From Micromonospora coxensis (lineage in GTDB: Bacteria; Actinomycetota; Actinomycetes; Mycobacteriales; Micromonosporaceae): a stretch of 64,000 bases of DNA. Under the pieces are notes generated by a model. The model was not told where the DNA came from, ran no database searches, and worked only from the letters and a program-made list of their open reading frames with translations. Positions 37,382-45,701 of this stretch are shown one piece after another. A program made the translations under genes and the position numbers. The stretch covers positions 2,046,001 to 2,110,000 of the forward strand of contig NZ_LT607753.1 of NCBI RefSeq assembly GCF_900090295.1. The letters are read 5' to 3'. Position 1 is the stretch's first letter. Every line of letters starts with the position of its first letter.

Positions 37382-38139
37382 CACCACCTGTCATCACCGT
37401 CGCGCACGGGGTGGTCGGCTACGACGGCCGCCCCGTGCTGCGTGACGTCTCGCTGTCCGTGACCGCCGGTGAGGTGGTCGCCGTCCTCGGCGCCAACGGC
37501 TCCGGCAAGTCCACCCTGATCCGCGCCGTGCTGGGCCTGGTGCCGCTGGCCGCCGGCTCCGTCGAACTCTTCGGCACCCCGCTGCGCCGGTTCCGGCAGT
37601 GGCGGCGCATCGGGTACGTGCCGCAGCGCCTCGGCGCCGGCGGTGGCGTACCGGCCACGGTGCGCGAGGTGGTGGCCTCCGGGCGGCTGGCCCGCCGGGG
37701 CGTGCTGCGCCCGCCGGGACGCGCCGACCGGGAGGCCGTCGAGGAGGCGCTGCGCGCCGTCGGGCTCGCCGACCGGGCCGGCGACCCGGTCGCCACCCTC
37801 TCCGGCGGCCAGCAGCAACGCACCCTGATCGCCCGGGCGCTGGCCGGACGGCCGGAGCTGCTGGTGCTCGACGAGCCCACCGCGGGCGTCGACGCGGCCA
37901 GCCAGGAGGCGTTCGCCGGGGCGCTGCGCGACTTCGTCGACGGTGGTGGCACCGTGCTGCTCGTCGCACACGAGCTGGGACCGCTGCGCCCGCTGATCAG
38001 CCGGGCGGTCGTCGTCCACCAGGGTGGCATCGCCCACGACGGCGCGGTGCCCGAGCCCGCCGGGCACCACGCCGAGCCCGATCACGACCACGTGCACCCG
38101 CACGGTCCCGACGAGCCCGCCGGGCTGTGGAGCAGCTGA
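37378..38139 (+). CDS. znuC: Zinc ABC transporter ATP-binding protein with His-rich tail
   Basis: 253-residue ATPase energising zinc import. Walker A GANGSGKS (residues 38-45), signature LSGGQQQRTLIARALAG, Walker B LLVLDEPTAGVD and switch His in VLLVAHELGPLRPLI. The last 30 residues contain HHAEPDHDHVHPHGPDEP, a His-rich tail that could bind or sense cytoplasmic zinc; such tails are not standard on the ATPase. The GTG start overlaps the znuA stop by four bases. The znuB gene follows after two bases. Confidence 0.94.
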   Translation: MTPPVITVAHGVVGYDGRPVLRDVSLSVTAGEVVAVLGANGSGKSTLIRAVLGLVPLAAGSVELFGTPLRRFRQWRRIGYVPQRLGAGGGVPATVREVVASGRLARRGVLRPPGRADREAVEEALRAVGLADRAGDPVATLSGGQQQRTLIARALAGRPELLVLDEPTAGVDAASQEAFAGALRDFVDGGGTVLLVAHELGPLRPLISRAVVVHQGGIAHDGAVPEPAGHHAEPDHDHVHPHGPDEPAGLWSS

Positions 38140-38141
38140 TC

Positions 38142-39008
38142 ATGGAACTCTTCCAGTACCCCTACATGCAGCGCGCGCTGATCGGCGCGCTGGTCATCGG
38201 CCTGGCCGCCCCCGCGCTCGGCATCTACCTGGTGCAGCGGCGGCTGGCCCTGATCGGCGACGGCGTCGGACACGTGGCGCTGACCGGGGTCGGCGCGGGA
38301 CTGCTGCTCAACCGCTCCCCGGTGCTGGTGGCGGTGCTGGTGGCGACCCTCGGCGCGGTCACCATCGAGCTGGTCCGGGCCCGGGGGCGCACCTCCGGCG
38401 ACCTCGCGCTGGCGCTGCTCTTCTACGGCGGCATCGCCGGCGGCGTGATGCTCGTCGGGCTCTCCGACGCCACCAGCACGAACCTCAACGCGTACCTCTT
38501 CGGGTCGCTGACCACGATCTCGCCGCAGGACCTGACCACCATCGCGGTGCTCGGCGCGGCGATCCTCGTCACCATGCTGGCGCTGCGCCCCGCGCTCTTC
38601 GCGGTCTGCCACGACGAGGAGTACGCGAAGGTCTCCGGGCTGCCGGTGCGGACGTTGAACCTGCTGCTGGCGGTCGCCACCGCGGTCACCGTGACCATCG
38701 CCATGCGGGCCGTCGGCGTGCTGCTGATCAGCGCCCTGATGGTGGTCCCGGTGGCCACCGCCCAGCAGGTCACCCGGGGGTTCCGCAGCACCATGACCGC
38801 CGCGATGGCGCTCGGCCTCTTCGCCGCCGGCGCCGGGGTCTGGGTGGCGGCGACCGCCGACACCGCCCCGGGCGCCTCGGTGGTGCTGCTGGCCATCGCC
38901 TCGTTCCTGGTGGTGGCGGTCGCCGCCGCGGCCTGGCGGGTGCTGCGCCGCCGGGCCACGCCCGCCGCCGCGCCGACCCCCGAACCGCACGAGGTCGTCC
39001 TGCGTTGA
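38142..39008 (+). CDS. znuB: Zinc ABC transporter permease
   Basis: 288-residue inner-membrane permease of the ABC-3 family, with about eight or nine spans. It starts FQYPYMQRALIGALVIGLAA and has LGIYLVQRRLALIGDGVGHV, the cytoplasmic coupling region of the family. LNAYLFGSLTTISPQDL follows, then HDEEYAKVSGLPVRTLNLLL and VGVLLISALMVVPVATAQQV. The C-terminus is a basic and Pro-rich tail. ATG at 38142 has GGAG in the end of znuC, two bases after its stop. Completes the znuACB transporter. Confidence 0.95.
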   Translation: MELFQYPYMQRALIGALVIGLAAPALGIYLVQRRLALIGDGVGHVALTGVGAGLLLNRSPVLVAVLVATLGAVTIELVRARGRTSGDLALALLFYGGIAGGVMLVGLSDATSTNLNAYLFGSLTTISPQDLTTIAVLGAAILVTMLALRPALFAVCHDEEYAKVSGLPVRTLNLLLAVATAVTVTIAMRAVGVLLISALMVVPVATAQQVTRGFRSTMTAAMALGLFAAGAGVWVAATADTAPGASVVLLAIASFLVVAVAAAAWRVLRRRATPAAAPTPEPHEVVLR

Positions 39009-39029
39009 CGCCGCCCCGCAGTCCGTCGG

Positions 39030-39044
39030 CGGTATTGGTTACCG
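39030..39044. promoter_or_regulatory. Dyad upstream of the ArsR gene
   Basis: CGGTA, five bases, TACCG, centred about 15 bases before the ArsR start codon. It could be an autoregulatory operator. The arms are short, so this is tentative. Confidence 0.3.
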
Positions 39045-39051
39045 TTGCAGG

Positions 39052-39351
39052 GTGACCGTCACCAACGGATACGACGCCTACGAGGGCGCGGGCGACCTGC
39101 TGCGCGCCCTCTCGGCCCCGATCCGGCTGGCGATCGTGAGCGAACTCGCGCAGGGTGAGCGGTGTGTGCACGAGCTGGTGGAGAAGCTCGGCGCCCCGCA
39201 GCCGCTGGTCTCCCAGCACCTGCGGGTGCTGCGGGGCGCCGGCGTGGTACGCGGCTCCCGGCGCGGCCGGGAGATCGCGTACGCCCTGGTCGACGAGCAC
39301 GTCGCGCACATCGTGGCGGACGCGGTCAGCCACGCCGGGGAGGGATCGTGA
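39052..39351 (+). CDS. ArsR/SmtB-family metalloregulator
   Basis: 99-residue winged-helix repressor: LLRALSAPIRLAIVSELAQG, then ERCVHELVEKLGAPQPLVSQ, HLRVLRGAGVVRGSRRGREI and AYALVDEHVAHIVADAVSHA. The C-terminal helix has Asp and two His (DEHVAHIV), like the alpha-5 zinc site of SmtB/CzrA-type proteins, which release DNA when zinc is high. It lies 43 bases downstream of znuB and upstream of zur, so this locus has both a zinc-uptake repressor and a probable zinc-excess sensor. Its stop overlaps a 23-codon open frame that runs into zur. Confidence 0.92.
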   Translation: MTVTNGYDAYEGAGDLLRALSAPIRLAIVSELAQGERCVHELVEKLGAPQPLVSQHLRVLRGAGVVRGSRRGREIAYALVDEHVAHIVADAVSHAGEGS

Positions 39352-39419
39352 ACGAGCGCGGCGAGTGGGGAATCCGGCGGCCTCGACCGCTCGACGGCCG
39401 CGGGGAGGCGGGGACATGA
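39348..39419 (+). CDS. Putative 23-codon coupling micro-ORF between ArsR and zur
   Basis: The frame starts with a GTG overlapping the ArsR stop by four bases (GTGA) and ends with a TGA overlapping the zur start by four bases (ATGA). It begins VNERGEWGIRRPRPLD and ends GEAGT. A GGGGAGGG lies just ahead of its GTG. Its first bases resemble repeats seen near gene ends elsewhere in this window. Whether it makes a peptide is unknown; its geometry would couple translation of ArsR to Zur. Confidence 0.4.
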   Translation: MNERGEWGIRRPRPLDGRGEAGT

Positions 39420-39811
39420 GCGAGACAGCGGCGCTGCGGAACACCCGGCAGCGCACGGCGGTGAGCACCCTGCTCGCCGAGGTGGAGGGCTTCCACAGCG
39501 CGCAGGACCTGCACGCCATGCTGCGGGACCGGGGCGAGCGGGTCGGGCTCACCACCGTCTACCGCACCCTCCAGGGGCTCGCCGACGCGGGCGAGATCGA
39601 CGTGATGCGCCCGCCGGGCGGTGAGCACCTCTACCGGCGGTGCAGCGAGGGGCACCACCACCACCTGGTCTGCCGGGCCTGCGGCCGTACGGTCGAGGTG
39701 GCCGGCCCGGCGGTGGAGACCTGGGCCGAGCGGGTGGCGGCCCAGCACGGCTTCTCCGACGTCAGCCACACCATGGAGATCTTCGGCACCTGCCCGCAGT
39801 GCGCCGGCTGA
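39416..39811 (+). CDS. zur: Fur-family zinc uptake regulator
   Basis: 131-residue repressor that binds DNA when loaded with zinc. Winged helix: LRNTRQRTAVSTLLAEVEGF, then SAQDLHAMLRDRGERVGLTT and VYRTLQGLADAGEIDVM. Metal sites: His79-83 in the HHHH stretch of CSEGHHHHLVCRACG, structural Cys86/Cys89 and Cys126/Cys129 (CPQC). Gene position after znuACB and the Zur box at 36377 argue for Zur rather than Fur. The ATG has GGAGG seven bases upstream and overlaps the micro-ORF. Presumably co-transcribed with the ArsR gene. Confidence 0.93.
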   Translation: MSETAALRNTRQRTAVSTLLAEVEGFHSAQDLHAMLRDRGERVGLTTVYRTLQGLADAGEIDVMRPPGGEHLYRRCSEGHHHHLVCRACGRTVEVAGPAVETWAERVAAQHGFSDVSHTMEIFGTCPQCAG

Positions 39812-39857
39812 CCGACGAGGGATGCCGGGCGGGGCGTGCCGTGACACGCTGTCCGGC

Positions 39858-40463
39858 GTGAAGATCTACGCTGATCGCTTCCCCGTCTTCCTCCGTCAGC
39901 TGCTCACCGACCTGCTCGTGGCCGTCTGGGTGTACGCCGCGATCCGCTTCGCCCTGTGGCTGCACGACCTGGTGCAGCGGCTCGCCGTACCCGGTCGGAA
40001 GCTGGAGGGGGCGGGCGGCGGTCTCGCCGACAACCTGGCCGACGCCGGCGGCAAGGTCGGCCGGGTGCCGCTGGTCGGCGACGAGCTGACCGCGCCCTTC
40101 ACCCGGGCCGCGGACGCCGCCCGCTCGGTCGCCGAGGCGGGCCGCGACCAGCAGGAGCTGGTCGGCCAGCTCGCCCTGGCGTTGAGCGTCGCGGCGCTGG
40201 TCTTCCCGCTCGGGCTGGTGCTGTTCGGCTGGCTGCCGCTGCGGGTGCGGTGGATGCGCCGGGCGTCCTCGGCGAAGGCACTCGCCGCCGCGCCGGCCGG
40301 ACGGGACCTGCTGGCCCTGCGCGCCCTGGTCGGGCAGCCGCTGCGGAAGCTGACGACGATCGATCCGGACGTGGCCGAGGGGTGGCGGCGCGGCGACGAC
40401 GCCACCGTCGACGCGCTCGCCGCGCTGGAGCTGCGTCGACTCGGCCTGCGGAGCGGCCGCTAA
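39858..40463 (+). CDS. Hypothetical membrane protein
   Basis: 201 residues. It begins VKIYADRFPVFLRQLLTDLL with a first span in LLVAVWVYAAIRFALWL, a soluble middle rich in Ala/Gly (LADNLADAGGKVGRVPLVGD) and a second span at LALALSVAALVFPLGLVLFGWL. The cytoplasmic C-terminus is helical and ends at a basic tail. I do not recognise a named family, though similar two-span proteins occur next to zur in related genomes as I recall. GTG at 39858. The TAA stop is nine bases upstream of another small membrane gene. Confidence 0.75.
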   Translation: MKIYADRFPVFLRQLLTDLLVAVWVYAAIRFALWLHDLVQRLAVPGRKLEGAGGGLADNLADAGGKVGRVPLVGDELTAPFTRAADAARSVAEAGRDQQELVGQLALALSVAALVFPLGLVLFGWLPLRVRWMRRASSAKALAAAPAGRDLLALRALVGQPLRKLTTIDPDVAEGWRRGDDATVDALAALELRRLGLRSGR

Positions 40464-40472
40464 GGTCGTCGG

Positions 40473-40640
40473 GTGTTCTACTTCCTGGTCGTCATCGCCG
40501 CCCTGTTGCTCGGCTACGCCGCCGTGCTGGTGACCTTCGTCCGCAAGGGGCGCAAGATCCCGCCCGCGGCGTACCTGGGGCTGGCCGCGCTCAACGGGCT
40601 CATCCTGGCCGCCGTGCTGGCCTGGGCGATCGCCCGCTGA
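40473..40640 (+). CDS. Small two-span membrane protein
   Basis: 55 residues, mostly two hydrophobic helices: VFYFLVVIAALLLGYAAVLV and AYLGLAALNGLILAAVLAWA, linked by the basic loop VRKGRKIPPA. GTG at 40473 lies nine bases after the preceding stop, so it probably shares that transcript. Codon usage (G or C at nearly every third position) supports real coding. Function unknown. Confidence 0.65.
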   Translation: MFYFLVVIAALLLGYAAVLVTFVRKGRKIPPAAYLGLAALNGLILAAVLAWAIAR

Positions 40641-40683
40641 CCCGGCCGCCGGCGGGGTCGTCGGGCGGGCCCGGCCGCGCGGT

Positions 40684-40729
40684 GCGGCAGGTGACGGTGT
40701 CCGGGCGGTCGGAGACCGTCACCTGCCGC
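40684..40729. terminator. Hairpin between convergent genes
   Basis: Perfect 15-base arms (GCGGCAGGTGACGGT and its complement) around a 16-base loop, between the 55-residue membrane protein (+) and the acyl-CoA dehydrogenase (-). It could terminate both. Confidence 0.7.
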
Positions 40730-40753
40730 GCTCCGCGTCGGTCCGGGCCGCAG

Positions 40754-40815
40754 CGCCGCCCGAGGTCGGCGCTGCGGCGGGACGCGCCGCCCGAGGTCAG
40801 CGCTGCGGCGGGATG
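40754..40815. repeat. 31-base tandem repeat at the acyl-CoA dehydrogenase stop
   Basis: Copies 40754-40784 and 40785-40815 (starting CGCCGCCCGAGGTC) differ at two positions. The stop TCA (40797-40799) is in the second copy; the matching triplet in the first is TCG, one of the two differences. Confidence 0.85.
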
Positions 40816-42767
40816 CGGCGACGCACGTCCTCGGCGGTGGAGGGGCCGGCCTGCCAGCGCGCCACCCAGGGGGCGTCGGCCGGCGGGGTGATCACGCCCG
40901 CCTCCAGCCCGGCGTACCGGCCGGCGAGGATGCGCTTCGCGGCGGCCACGTCGACGGAGTCGGTGTTCTGCCACAGGGCGGTGAAGAGCTGCTCGACCCG
41001 GACCCGGGCCTGGCGGCAGAACAGGTCGGCCAGCTCGACGTTCTCCGGGCGGGTGTCCTTCTCCGCGTACGCCCGGACGCAGACCGCGCTCATCGCGAAC
41101 AGCTCCGCGCCGATGTCCACCACCCGGCCCAGGAACGCCTGCTTGCGCTCCATCTTCCCCTGCCAGCGGGACATCGCGTAGAAGGTGGAGCGGGCCAGCT
41201 TGCGGCTGTACCGCTCGACCTGGCGCAGGTGGCCGGCGAGCGGCCCGAACTCGCCGTACGCGTTCGGGCTCTGGCCCCGGCCGACGGCGAGGGTGGGCAG
41301 CCACTTGGCGTAGAAGGCGCCGGCACGCACCCCCGCCTTCGCCTTGCGGCCGAGGCCGGCGTCCGGGTCGATGATGTCGCCGGCGACCGAGAGGTGGGCG
41401 TCGACGGCCTCCCGGGCGATCAACAGGTGCATGATCTCGGTCGAGCCCTCGAAGATCCGGTTGATCCGCAGGTCCCGGACGAGCTGCTCGACGGCGGCCG
41501 GGCGTTCGCCCCGCGCGGCGAGCGAGTCGGCCGTCTCGTAGCCGCGCCCGCCCCGGATCTGCACCAGCTCGTCGCCGATCTTCCAGGCCATCTCGCTGGC
41601 GTACAGCTTCACCAGCGCCGCCTCGATCCGGATGTCGTTGCGGTCGTCGTCGGCGAGCAGGCAGCACAGGTCGAGCATGGTCTCCATGCCGTACGTGGTG
41701 GCGGCGATGAAGGCCAGCTTCTGGGCGACCGCCTCGTGCTCGCCGACCGGCCGGCCCCACTGGACCCGGTCGGCGGCCCACTCCCGGGCCACGTTCAACG
41801 CCCACTTGCCCGCGCCCACGCACATCGCCGGCAGCGACAGCCGGCCGGTGTTCAGCGTGCTCAGGGCGATCTTCAGCCCCTTGCCCTCGCCGCCGATGAC
41901 GTTCTCCTTCGGCACGAAGACGTCGTGGAAGCGGGTGAGGCTGTTCTCCAGGCCGCGCAGGCCGACGAACGCGTTGCGCCGCTCGACGGTGATGCCCTCG
42001 CTGTCGCCGTCCACCACGAAGGCGGTGATGCCGCCGCGTCGTCCCTCACCGGCCGGGACCCGGGCCATCACCACCAGCAGGGTGGCGACGGTGCCGTTGG
42101 TGGCCCAGAGCTTCACCCCGTTGAGCCGGTAGCCGGTGCCGTCGGCGGTCGGCTCGGCGACGGTGGCGAGCCGGGCCGGGTCGGAGCCGACGTCCGGCTC
42201 GGTGAGCAGGAAGGCGGAGACCTCACCGGCGGCCAGCCGGGGCAGGAAGGTCTGCTTCTGCGCGTCGGTGCCGAACATCTTCAGCGGCTGCGGCACCCCG
42301 ATGGACTGGTGGGCGGAGAGCAGCGCCCCGATCGCCGGGCTGACCGAGCCGGCCAGCATCAGCGCCCGGCAGTAGTGCAGGTTGCTCAGGCCGAGCCCGC
42401 CGTACTTCCGGTCGATCTTCATGCCGAAGGCGCCGAGCCGGGCCAGCCCGTGGAAGACCTCGTCGGGGATGCGGGCGTCCCGCTCGATGGCGGCGCCGTC
42501 CACCTCGGAGCGCAGGTACGCCTCGAACTCGGTGAGGAACGCCTCGGCCCGCGCGTCGTCGGCCGGATCCGAGCGGGGCCACGGGTCGATCAGGTCCAGC
42601 CGGAACCGGCCGAGGAAGAGTTCCTTGCCGAAACTGGGCCGGTCCCAGGCCGCCTCCCGGGCCGCCTCGGCGACCTGGCGGGCCTCCTTCTCGGAGACCT
42701 GGCCCGCCTCGGCGGGCAGTGGCCCGGCGCCGTCGGCGGTGGATGGGTTGTGGTGCGTCGCGGTCAC
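40797..42767 (-). CDS. Acyl-CoA dehydrogenase, long form (VLCAD/ACAD9-like)
   Basis: Flavoenzyme of 656 residues for the first step of fatty-acid beta-oxidation. The dehydrogenase core includes FGMKIDRKYGGLGLSNLHYC, AFLLTEPDVGSDPARLATVA (FAD/substrate motif), LNGVKLWATNGTVATLLVVM, and FVPKENVIGGEGKGLKIALS. QIRGGRGYETADSLAARGER and RDLRINRIFEGSTEIMHLLI contain the expected catalytic-region Glu. A C-terminal extension of about 180 helical residues matches the VLCAD-like, membrane-associated class, not the 380-residue soluble type. ATG at 42767. Single-gene unit; no beta-oxidation partners adjoin. Confidence 0.94.
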   Translation of the reverse strand: MTATHHNPSTADGAGPLPAEAGQVSEKEARQVAEAAREAAWDRPSFGKELFLGRFRLDLIDPWPRSDPADDARAEAFLTEFEAYLRSEVDGAAIERDARIPDEVFHGLARLGAFGMKIDRKYGGLGLSNLHYCRALMLAGSVSPAIGALLSAHQSIGVPQPLKMFGTDAQKQTFLPRLAAGEVSAFLLTEPDVGSDPARLATVAEPTADGTGYRLNGVKLWATNGTVATLLVVMARVPAGEGRRGGITAFVVDGDSEGITVERRNAFVGLRGLENSLTRFHDVFVPKENVIGGEGKGLKIALSTLNTGRLSLPAMCVGAGKWALNVAREWAADRVQWGRPVGEHEAVAQKLAFIAATTYGMETMLDLCCLLADDDRNDIRIEAALVKLYASEMAWKIGDELVQIRGGRGYETADSLAARGERPAAVEQLVRDLRINRIFEGSTEIMHLLIAREAVDAHLSVAGDIIDPDAGLGRKAKAGVRAGAFYAKWLPTLAVGRGQSPNAYGEFGPLAGHLRQVERYSRKLARSTFYAMSRWQGKMERKQAFLGRVVDIGAELFAMSAVCVRAYAEKDTRPENVELADLFCRQARVRVEQLFTALWQNTDSVDVAAAKRILAGRYAGLEAGVITPPADAPWVARWQAGPSTAEDVRRRIPPQR

Positions 42768-42895
42768 GGCTGCCCCCTCGAACCTCGGTCCGGATGCGTC
42801 AACGTGCTCGACACGAGCAACGCTACCCCCGGGTGTTACCCAGGGGTAGCGTCGTGTGCACGTCCGATTTCCCGGCCGATGACCGGCGCGGCGGG

Positions 42896-43399
42896 TCAGT
42901 CGCCGGCCAACGACCTCGGGTCGTCGTCATCGTCGTCGATGTCGTCCTCACCCCAGTTGCGGCGGGCGAACGGCAGGAACATCCAGAAGGTCAGGAACCA
43001 CAGCGCGGTGATCCCGCTGAGCAGGAAGGCGATGCTCCGGTCGAGCACGAAGTCGGTGATCAGCAGCACCGCGCTGACCATCGAGATCAGCATGAAGGCG
43101 AGGCCGCCGCTGGCCATCCGGTGCGCGAAGCGGACCAGCTCCGGCTTGCGGCCCTGGCGGAAGAGCGCACGGTGGAAGGCGACCGGCGAGATGATCATCG
43201 CGGTGGCGGCGGCCGCCGACAGCAGCGCGACGATGTAGACGTCCTTCTGGAAGCCGCTCGTCCGGTCGAAGCCGGCGCTGAACGGCAGGGTGAGCAGGAA
43301 GGCGAAGAGGATCTGCACGCCGGTCTGCGCGACCCGCAACTCCTGGAGCAGGTCGGCGAAGTTGCGCTGCCAGCGCTGCTTCTCGGATTCCTTCGACAC
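42896..43399 (-). CDS. DUF6328-like four-span membrane protein
   Basis: 167 residues. It starts MSKESEKQRWQRNFADLLQE, then LRVAQTGVQILFAFLLTLPF, followed by three more spans (VALLSAAAATAMIISPVAF, GGLAFMLISMVSAVLLITDF, IAFLLSGITALWFLTFWMF) and an acidic C-terminus (DDIDDDDDDP). This matches the family I know as DUF6328. Function unknown. It stands alone between the acyl-CoA dehydrogenase and the repeat-flanked SIS gene, all on the same strand. Confidence 0.82.
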   Translation of the reverse strand: MSKESEKQRWQRNFADLLQELRVAQTGVQILFAFLLTLPFSAGFDRTSGFQKDVYIVALLSAAAATAMIISPVAFHRALFRQGRKPELVRFAHRMASGGLAFMLISMVSAVLLITDFVLDRSIAFLLSGITALWFLTFWMFLPFARRNWGEDDIDDDDDDPRSLAGD

Positions 43400-43515
43400 G
43401 CGCTACCTCCGGGTGAGACGGTACCGCCGGCCGGGCCGCGCCCGCCGGCAGCAACGCCTTTGCCCCCGGGCGTCCCGCGCGAAACCGGTTCACGATCGCC
43501 GCGCTCGCGCTCGGG

Positions 43516-43692
43516 GCGCCACCCCAGATCACGACTGCGGGGCTCGCAGACCCGGCTCACTCCTCGCGCTCACAGCGCCACCCCAGATCGCGACTGCGGG
43601 GCTCGCAGACCCGGCTCACTCCTCGCGCTCACAGCGCCACCCCAGATCACGACTGCGGGGCTCGCAGACCCGGCTCACTCCTCGCGCTCACG
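43516..43692. repeat. Three near-identical 59-base tandem repeats
   Basis: Copies at 43516-43574, 43575-43633 and 43634-43692, starting GCGCCACCCCAGATC, almost identical; a tail-like fragment precedes the first (about 43498-43515). The TCA of the SIS gene stop (43688-43690) lies in the third copy, and the same TCA recurs at 43629 and 43570. Confidence 0.92.
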
Positions 43693-44437
43693 CCCCTCGG
43701 CGGATGCGGCCGGCGTAGCGGGCCTCCAGCCCGGCGTTGTGCTCGTCGCCGCCGGTGATGTTGGCCGACAGGTAGACCGGGGGCCGCACCCCGGCCGCGA
43801 GCAGCCGGGCCACCGTCTCGGCCACGATCTGCTGGGCCAGCAGGGCCGCCGTGATCGAGGAGACCGCGCCGACCGCGCCGCCGTCGGGCAGCGGCAGGGT
43901 CGCGTCGCCGTACGGGGCGCCGTTGTCCAGCACCACGTCGGCGAAGTCGGCGAGCTTGCGGCCGGACGGGTGGCGGGAGGTCATCCGGGCGGAGTGCCGG
44001 GCCGAGGTGATCGCGACCAACCCGTGGCCGCGCTCCTTGACCAGCGAGGCGAACTCCACCATCGCCCCGTTGACGCCGGAGTTGGAGGCGAGCACGAACA
44101 CGTCGGTGGGGCGTACCGGGGCCAGCTCGTAGAGCCGGTGCGCCACGGCGGGATCGCGTTCCAGGTGCGGGCCGAGGATGTCGGCCGGTTCGCCACCGAG
44201 CAGCACCAGGTCGCGCAGCGCGATCCGGTTCGTCGGCACCAGGCCGCCGGCCCGCCCGGCGATCTCCATGGCGAGGGCCTCGGAGTGGCCGGTGCCGAAG
44301 GCGTGGATCACCCCGTCGGCCCGCAGCGCCCCGGCCAGCAGGTCGGCCGCCCGGCCCACCGCCTCCCGCTGCTCGGCGGCCACCCGACCGATCGTCTCCG
44401 TGACCACCGCCAGGTAGCCCTCGGCGCTCACCGTCAT
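43688..44437 (-). CDS. SIS-domain phosphosugar-binding protein
   Basis: 249-residue cytoplasmic protein with one sugar isomerase (SIS) domain, of the kind annotated UPF0309. Features are GVIHAFGTGHSEALAMEIAG (phosphate-binding turn), VFVLASNSGVNGAMVEFASL, GLVAITSARHSARMTSRHPS and VYLSANITGGDEHNAGLEAR. It probably binds or isomerises an amino-sugar phosphate such as a muramic acid derivative, without a mark that decides between them. ATG at 44437. Its stop codon lies inside the 59-base tandem repeat. Confidence 0.9.
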   Translation of the reverse strand: MTVSAEGYLAVVTETIGRVAAEQREAVGRAADLLAGALRADGVIHAFGTGHSEALAMEIAGRAGGLVPTNRIALRDLVLLGGEPADILGPHLERDPAVAHRLYELAPVRPTDVFVLASNSGVNGAMVEFASLVKERGHGLVAITSARHSARMTSRHPSGRKLADFADVVLDNGAPYGDATLPLPDGGAVGAVSSITAALLAQQIVAETVARLLAAGVRPPVYLSANITGGDEHNAGLEARYAGRIRRGA

Positions 44438-44579
44438 GCGTCCTCCGTCCGTTCGTCACTCTCGCCGATGCCCGGCCCGGCGGGTCCGCCGCAGGCGCGG
44501 TGGGCCGCGGCCCACGGGCGCCTCGGCGGGACCGTGCGGGCCGTCGCAGCCGACGTGCCGACCCGCCGGGGGTACGGCC

Positions 44580-45410
44580 TCAGGCCAGCCCGCGCACCCG
44601 GGCCAGGATCGCCTCGGCCAGCAGCTCCGGCGCCCGGTCCGGGATCCAGTGGGTGACCCCGGCCAGCTCCACGAAACGGTACTCACCGGCGACGTGCCGG
44701 GCGCACGCCTCGGCGGCGGTCCGGCCGATGGCGAAGTCCTTGTCGCTCCAGACGTACGTGGTGGGCACCGACACCGTCCCGATCCGACCCAGGTCCACGT
44801 TGGACATCGCCCGGTACCAGTTCAGCGCGGCGGTCAGCGCGCCCGGCTCGCGCATCGGCTCGGCGTACCGGTCGACCCGCCGGGGGTCCCCGAGCCCGGA
44901 GATCATCCGGCGCAGCACGGCCGCCCGGCCGGCCAGCAGCACCTTCTCCGCCGTGCCGCGCTGCCGGAACAGCACCATGTACGACGAGCGGGCCTTCTGC
45001 TGCCGGTCGTGGGCGAGGGCCTGCCCGAAGGCGGCCGGGTGCGGCACGGAGACGGCGGTCAGGGTGCGGACCCGCTCCGGGTGGCCCGCCGCGAGCCCCC
45101 AGCCGACGGCGGCGCCCCAGTCGTGCCCGACCACGTGCGCGGCGTCGACGCCCAGCGCGTCGAGCACCGCCACCGCGTCGGCGACCAGCTCCGGCATCCG
45201 GTACGCCGACACCTCGGTCGGGCGCGCCCCCGGCGAGTAGCCCCGCTGGTCCAGCGCGTACGTGCGCAGCCCGGCGTCGTGCAGCGCGGGCGTCACCTCG
45301 TCCCACTCCCCGCCGTGCTGGGGGAACCCGTGCAGCAGGAGGACGGGCTCGCCGCCCTCCGGGCCGCCGGTGCGTACCTCGAACGTCAGTCCTCGCGCCT
45401 CGACCCGCAT
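44580..45410 (-). CDS. Alpha/beta hydrolase (epoxide hydrolase-like)
   Basis: 276-residue alpha/beta hydrolase. Oxyanion-hole motif LLLHGFPQHGGEWDEV, nucleophile Asp97 in VVGHDWGAAVGWGLAAGH and catalytic His in AGVTHWIPDRAPELL. An Asp nucleophile, not Ser, points to the epoxide hydrolase/haloalkane dehalogenase branch. The cap domain is helical (KVLLAGRAAVLRRMISGLGD). ATG at 45410; a GTG at 45419 is an alternative. It is divergent from the TPP riboswitch and ykoEDC operon and has no evident link to them. Substrate unknown. Confidence 0.9.
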   Translation of the reverse strand: MRVEARGLTFEVRTGGPEGGEPVLLLHGFPQHGGEWDEVTPALHDAGLRTYALDQRGYSPGARPTEVSAYRMPELVADAVAVLDALGVDAAHVVGHDWGAAVGWGLAAGHPERVRTLTAVSVPHPAAFGQALAHDRQQKARSSYMVLFRQRGTAEKVLLAGRAAVLRRMISGLGDPRRVDRYAEPMREPGALTAALNWYRAMSNVDLGRIGTVSVPTTYVWSDKDFAIGRTAAEACARHVAGEYRFVELAGVTHWIPDRAPELLAEAILARVRGLA

Positions 45411-45527
45411 GGTCGACACCCTACCGAGCCGACGGTCGACGGGCTTCTCCCGTCGCGCCGCCCTCGGCGGTCGGCTGGGCCGTCGCCGCAGGTCGGTGCT
45501 AGCGTCTGGGCGAGACAACTTCACATC

Positions 45528-45614
<87 letters not shown>

Positions 45615-45701
45615 GTCGACCTCCAGCCGCGCCGCCGTCCGGTCCCACCGGGCGCGGCGTGCGTCTTCTCCTGGTTCTCCATCGTTGAACTGGGAGCGAT
45701 C

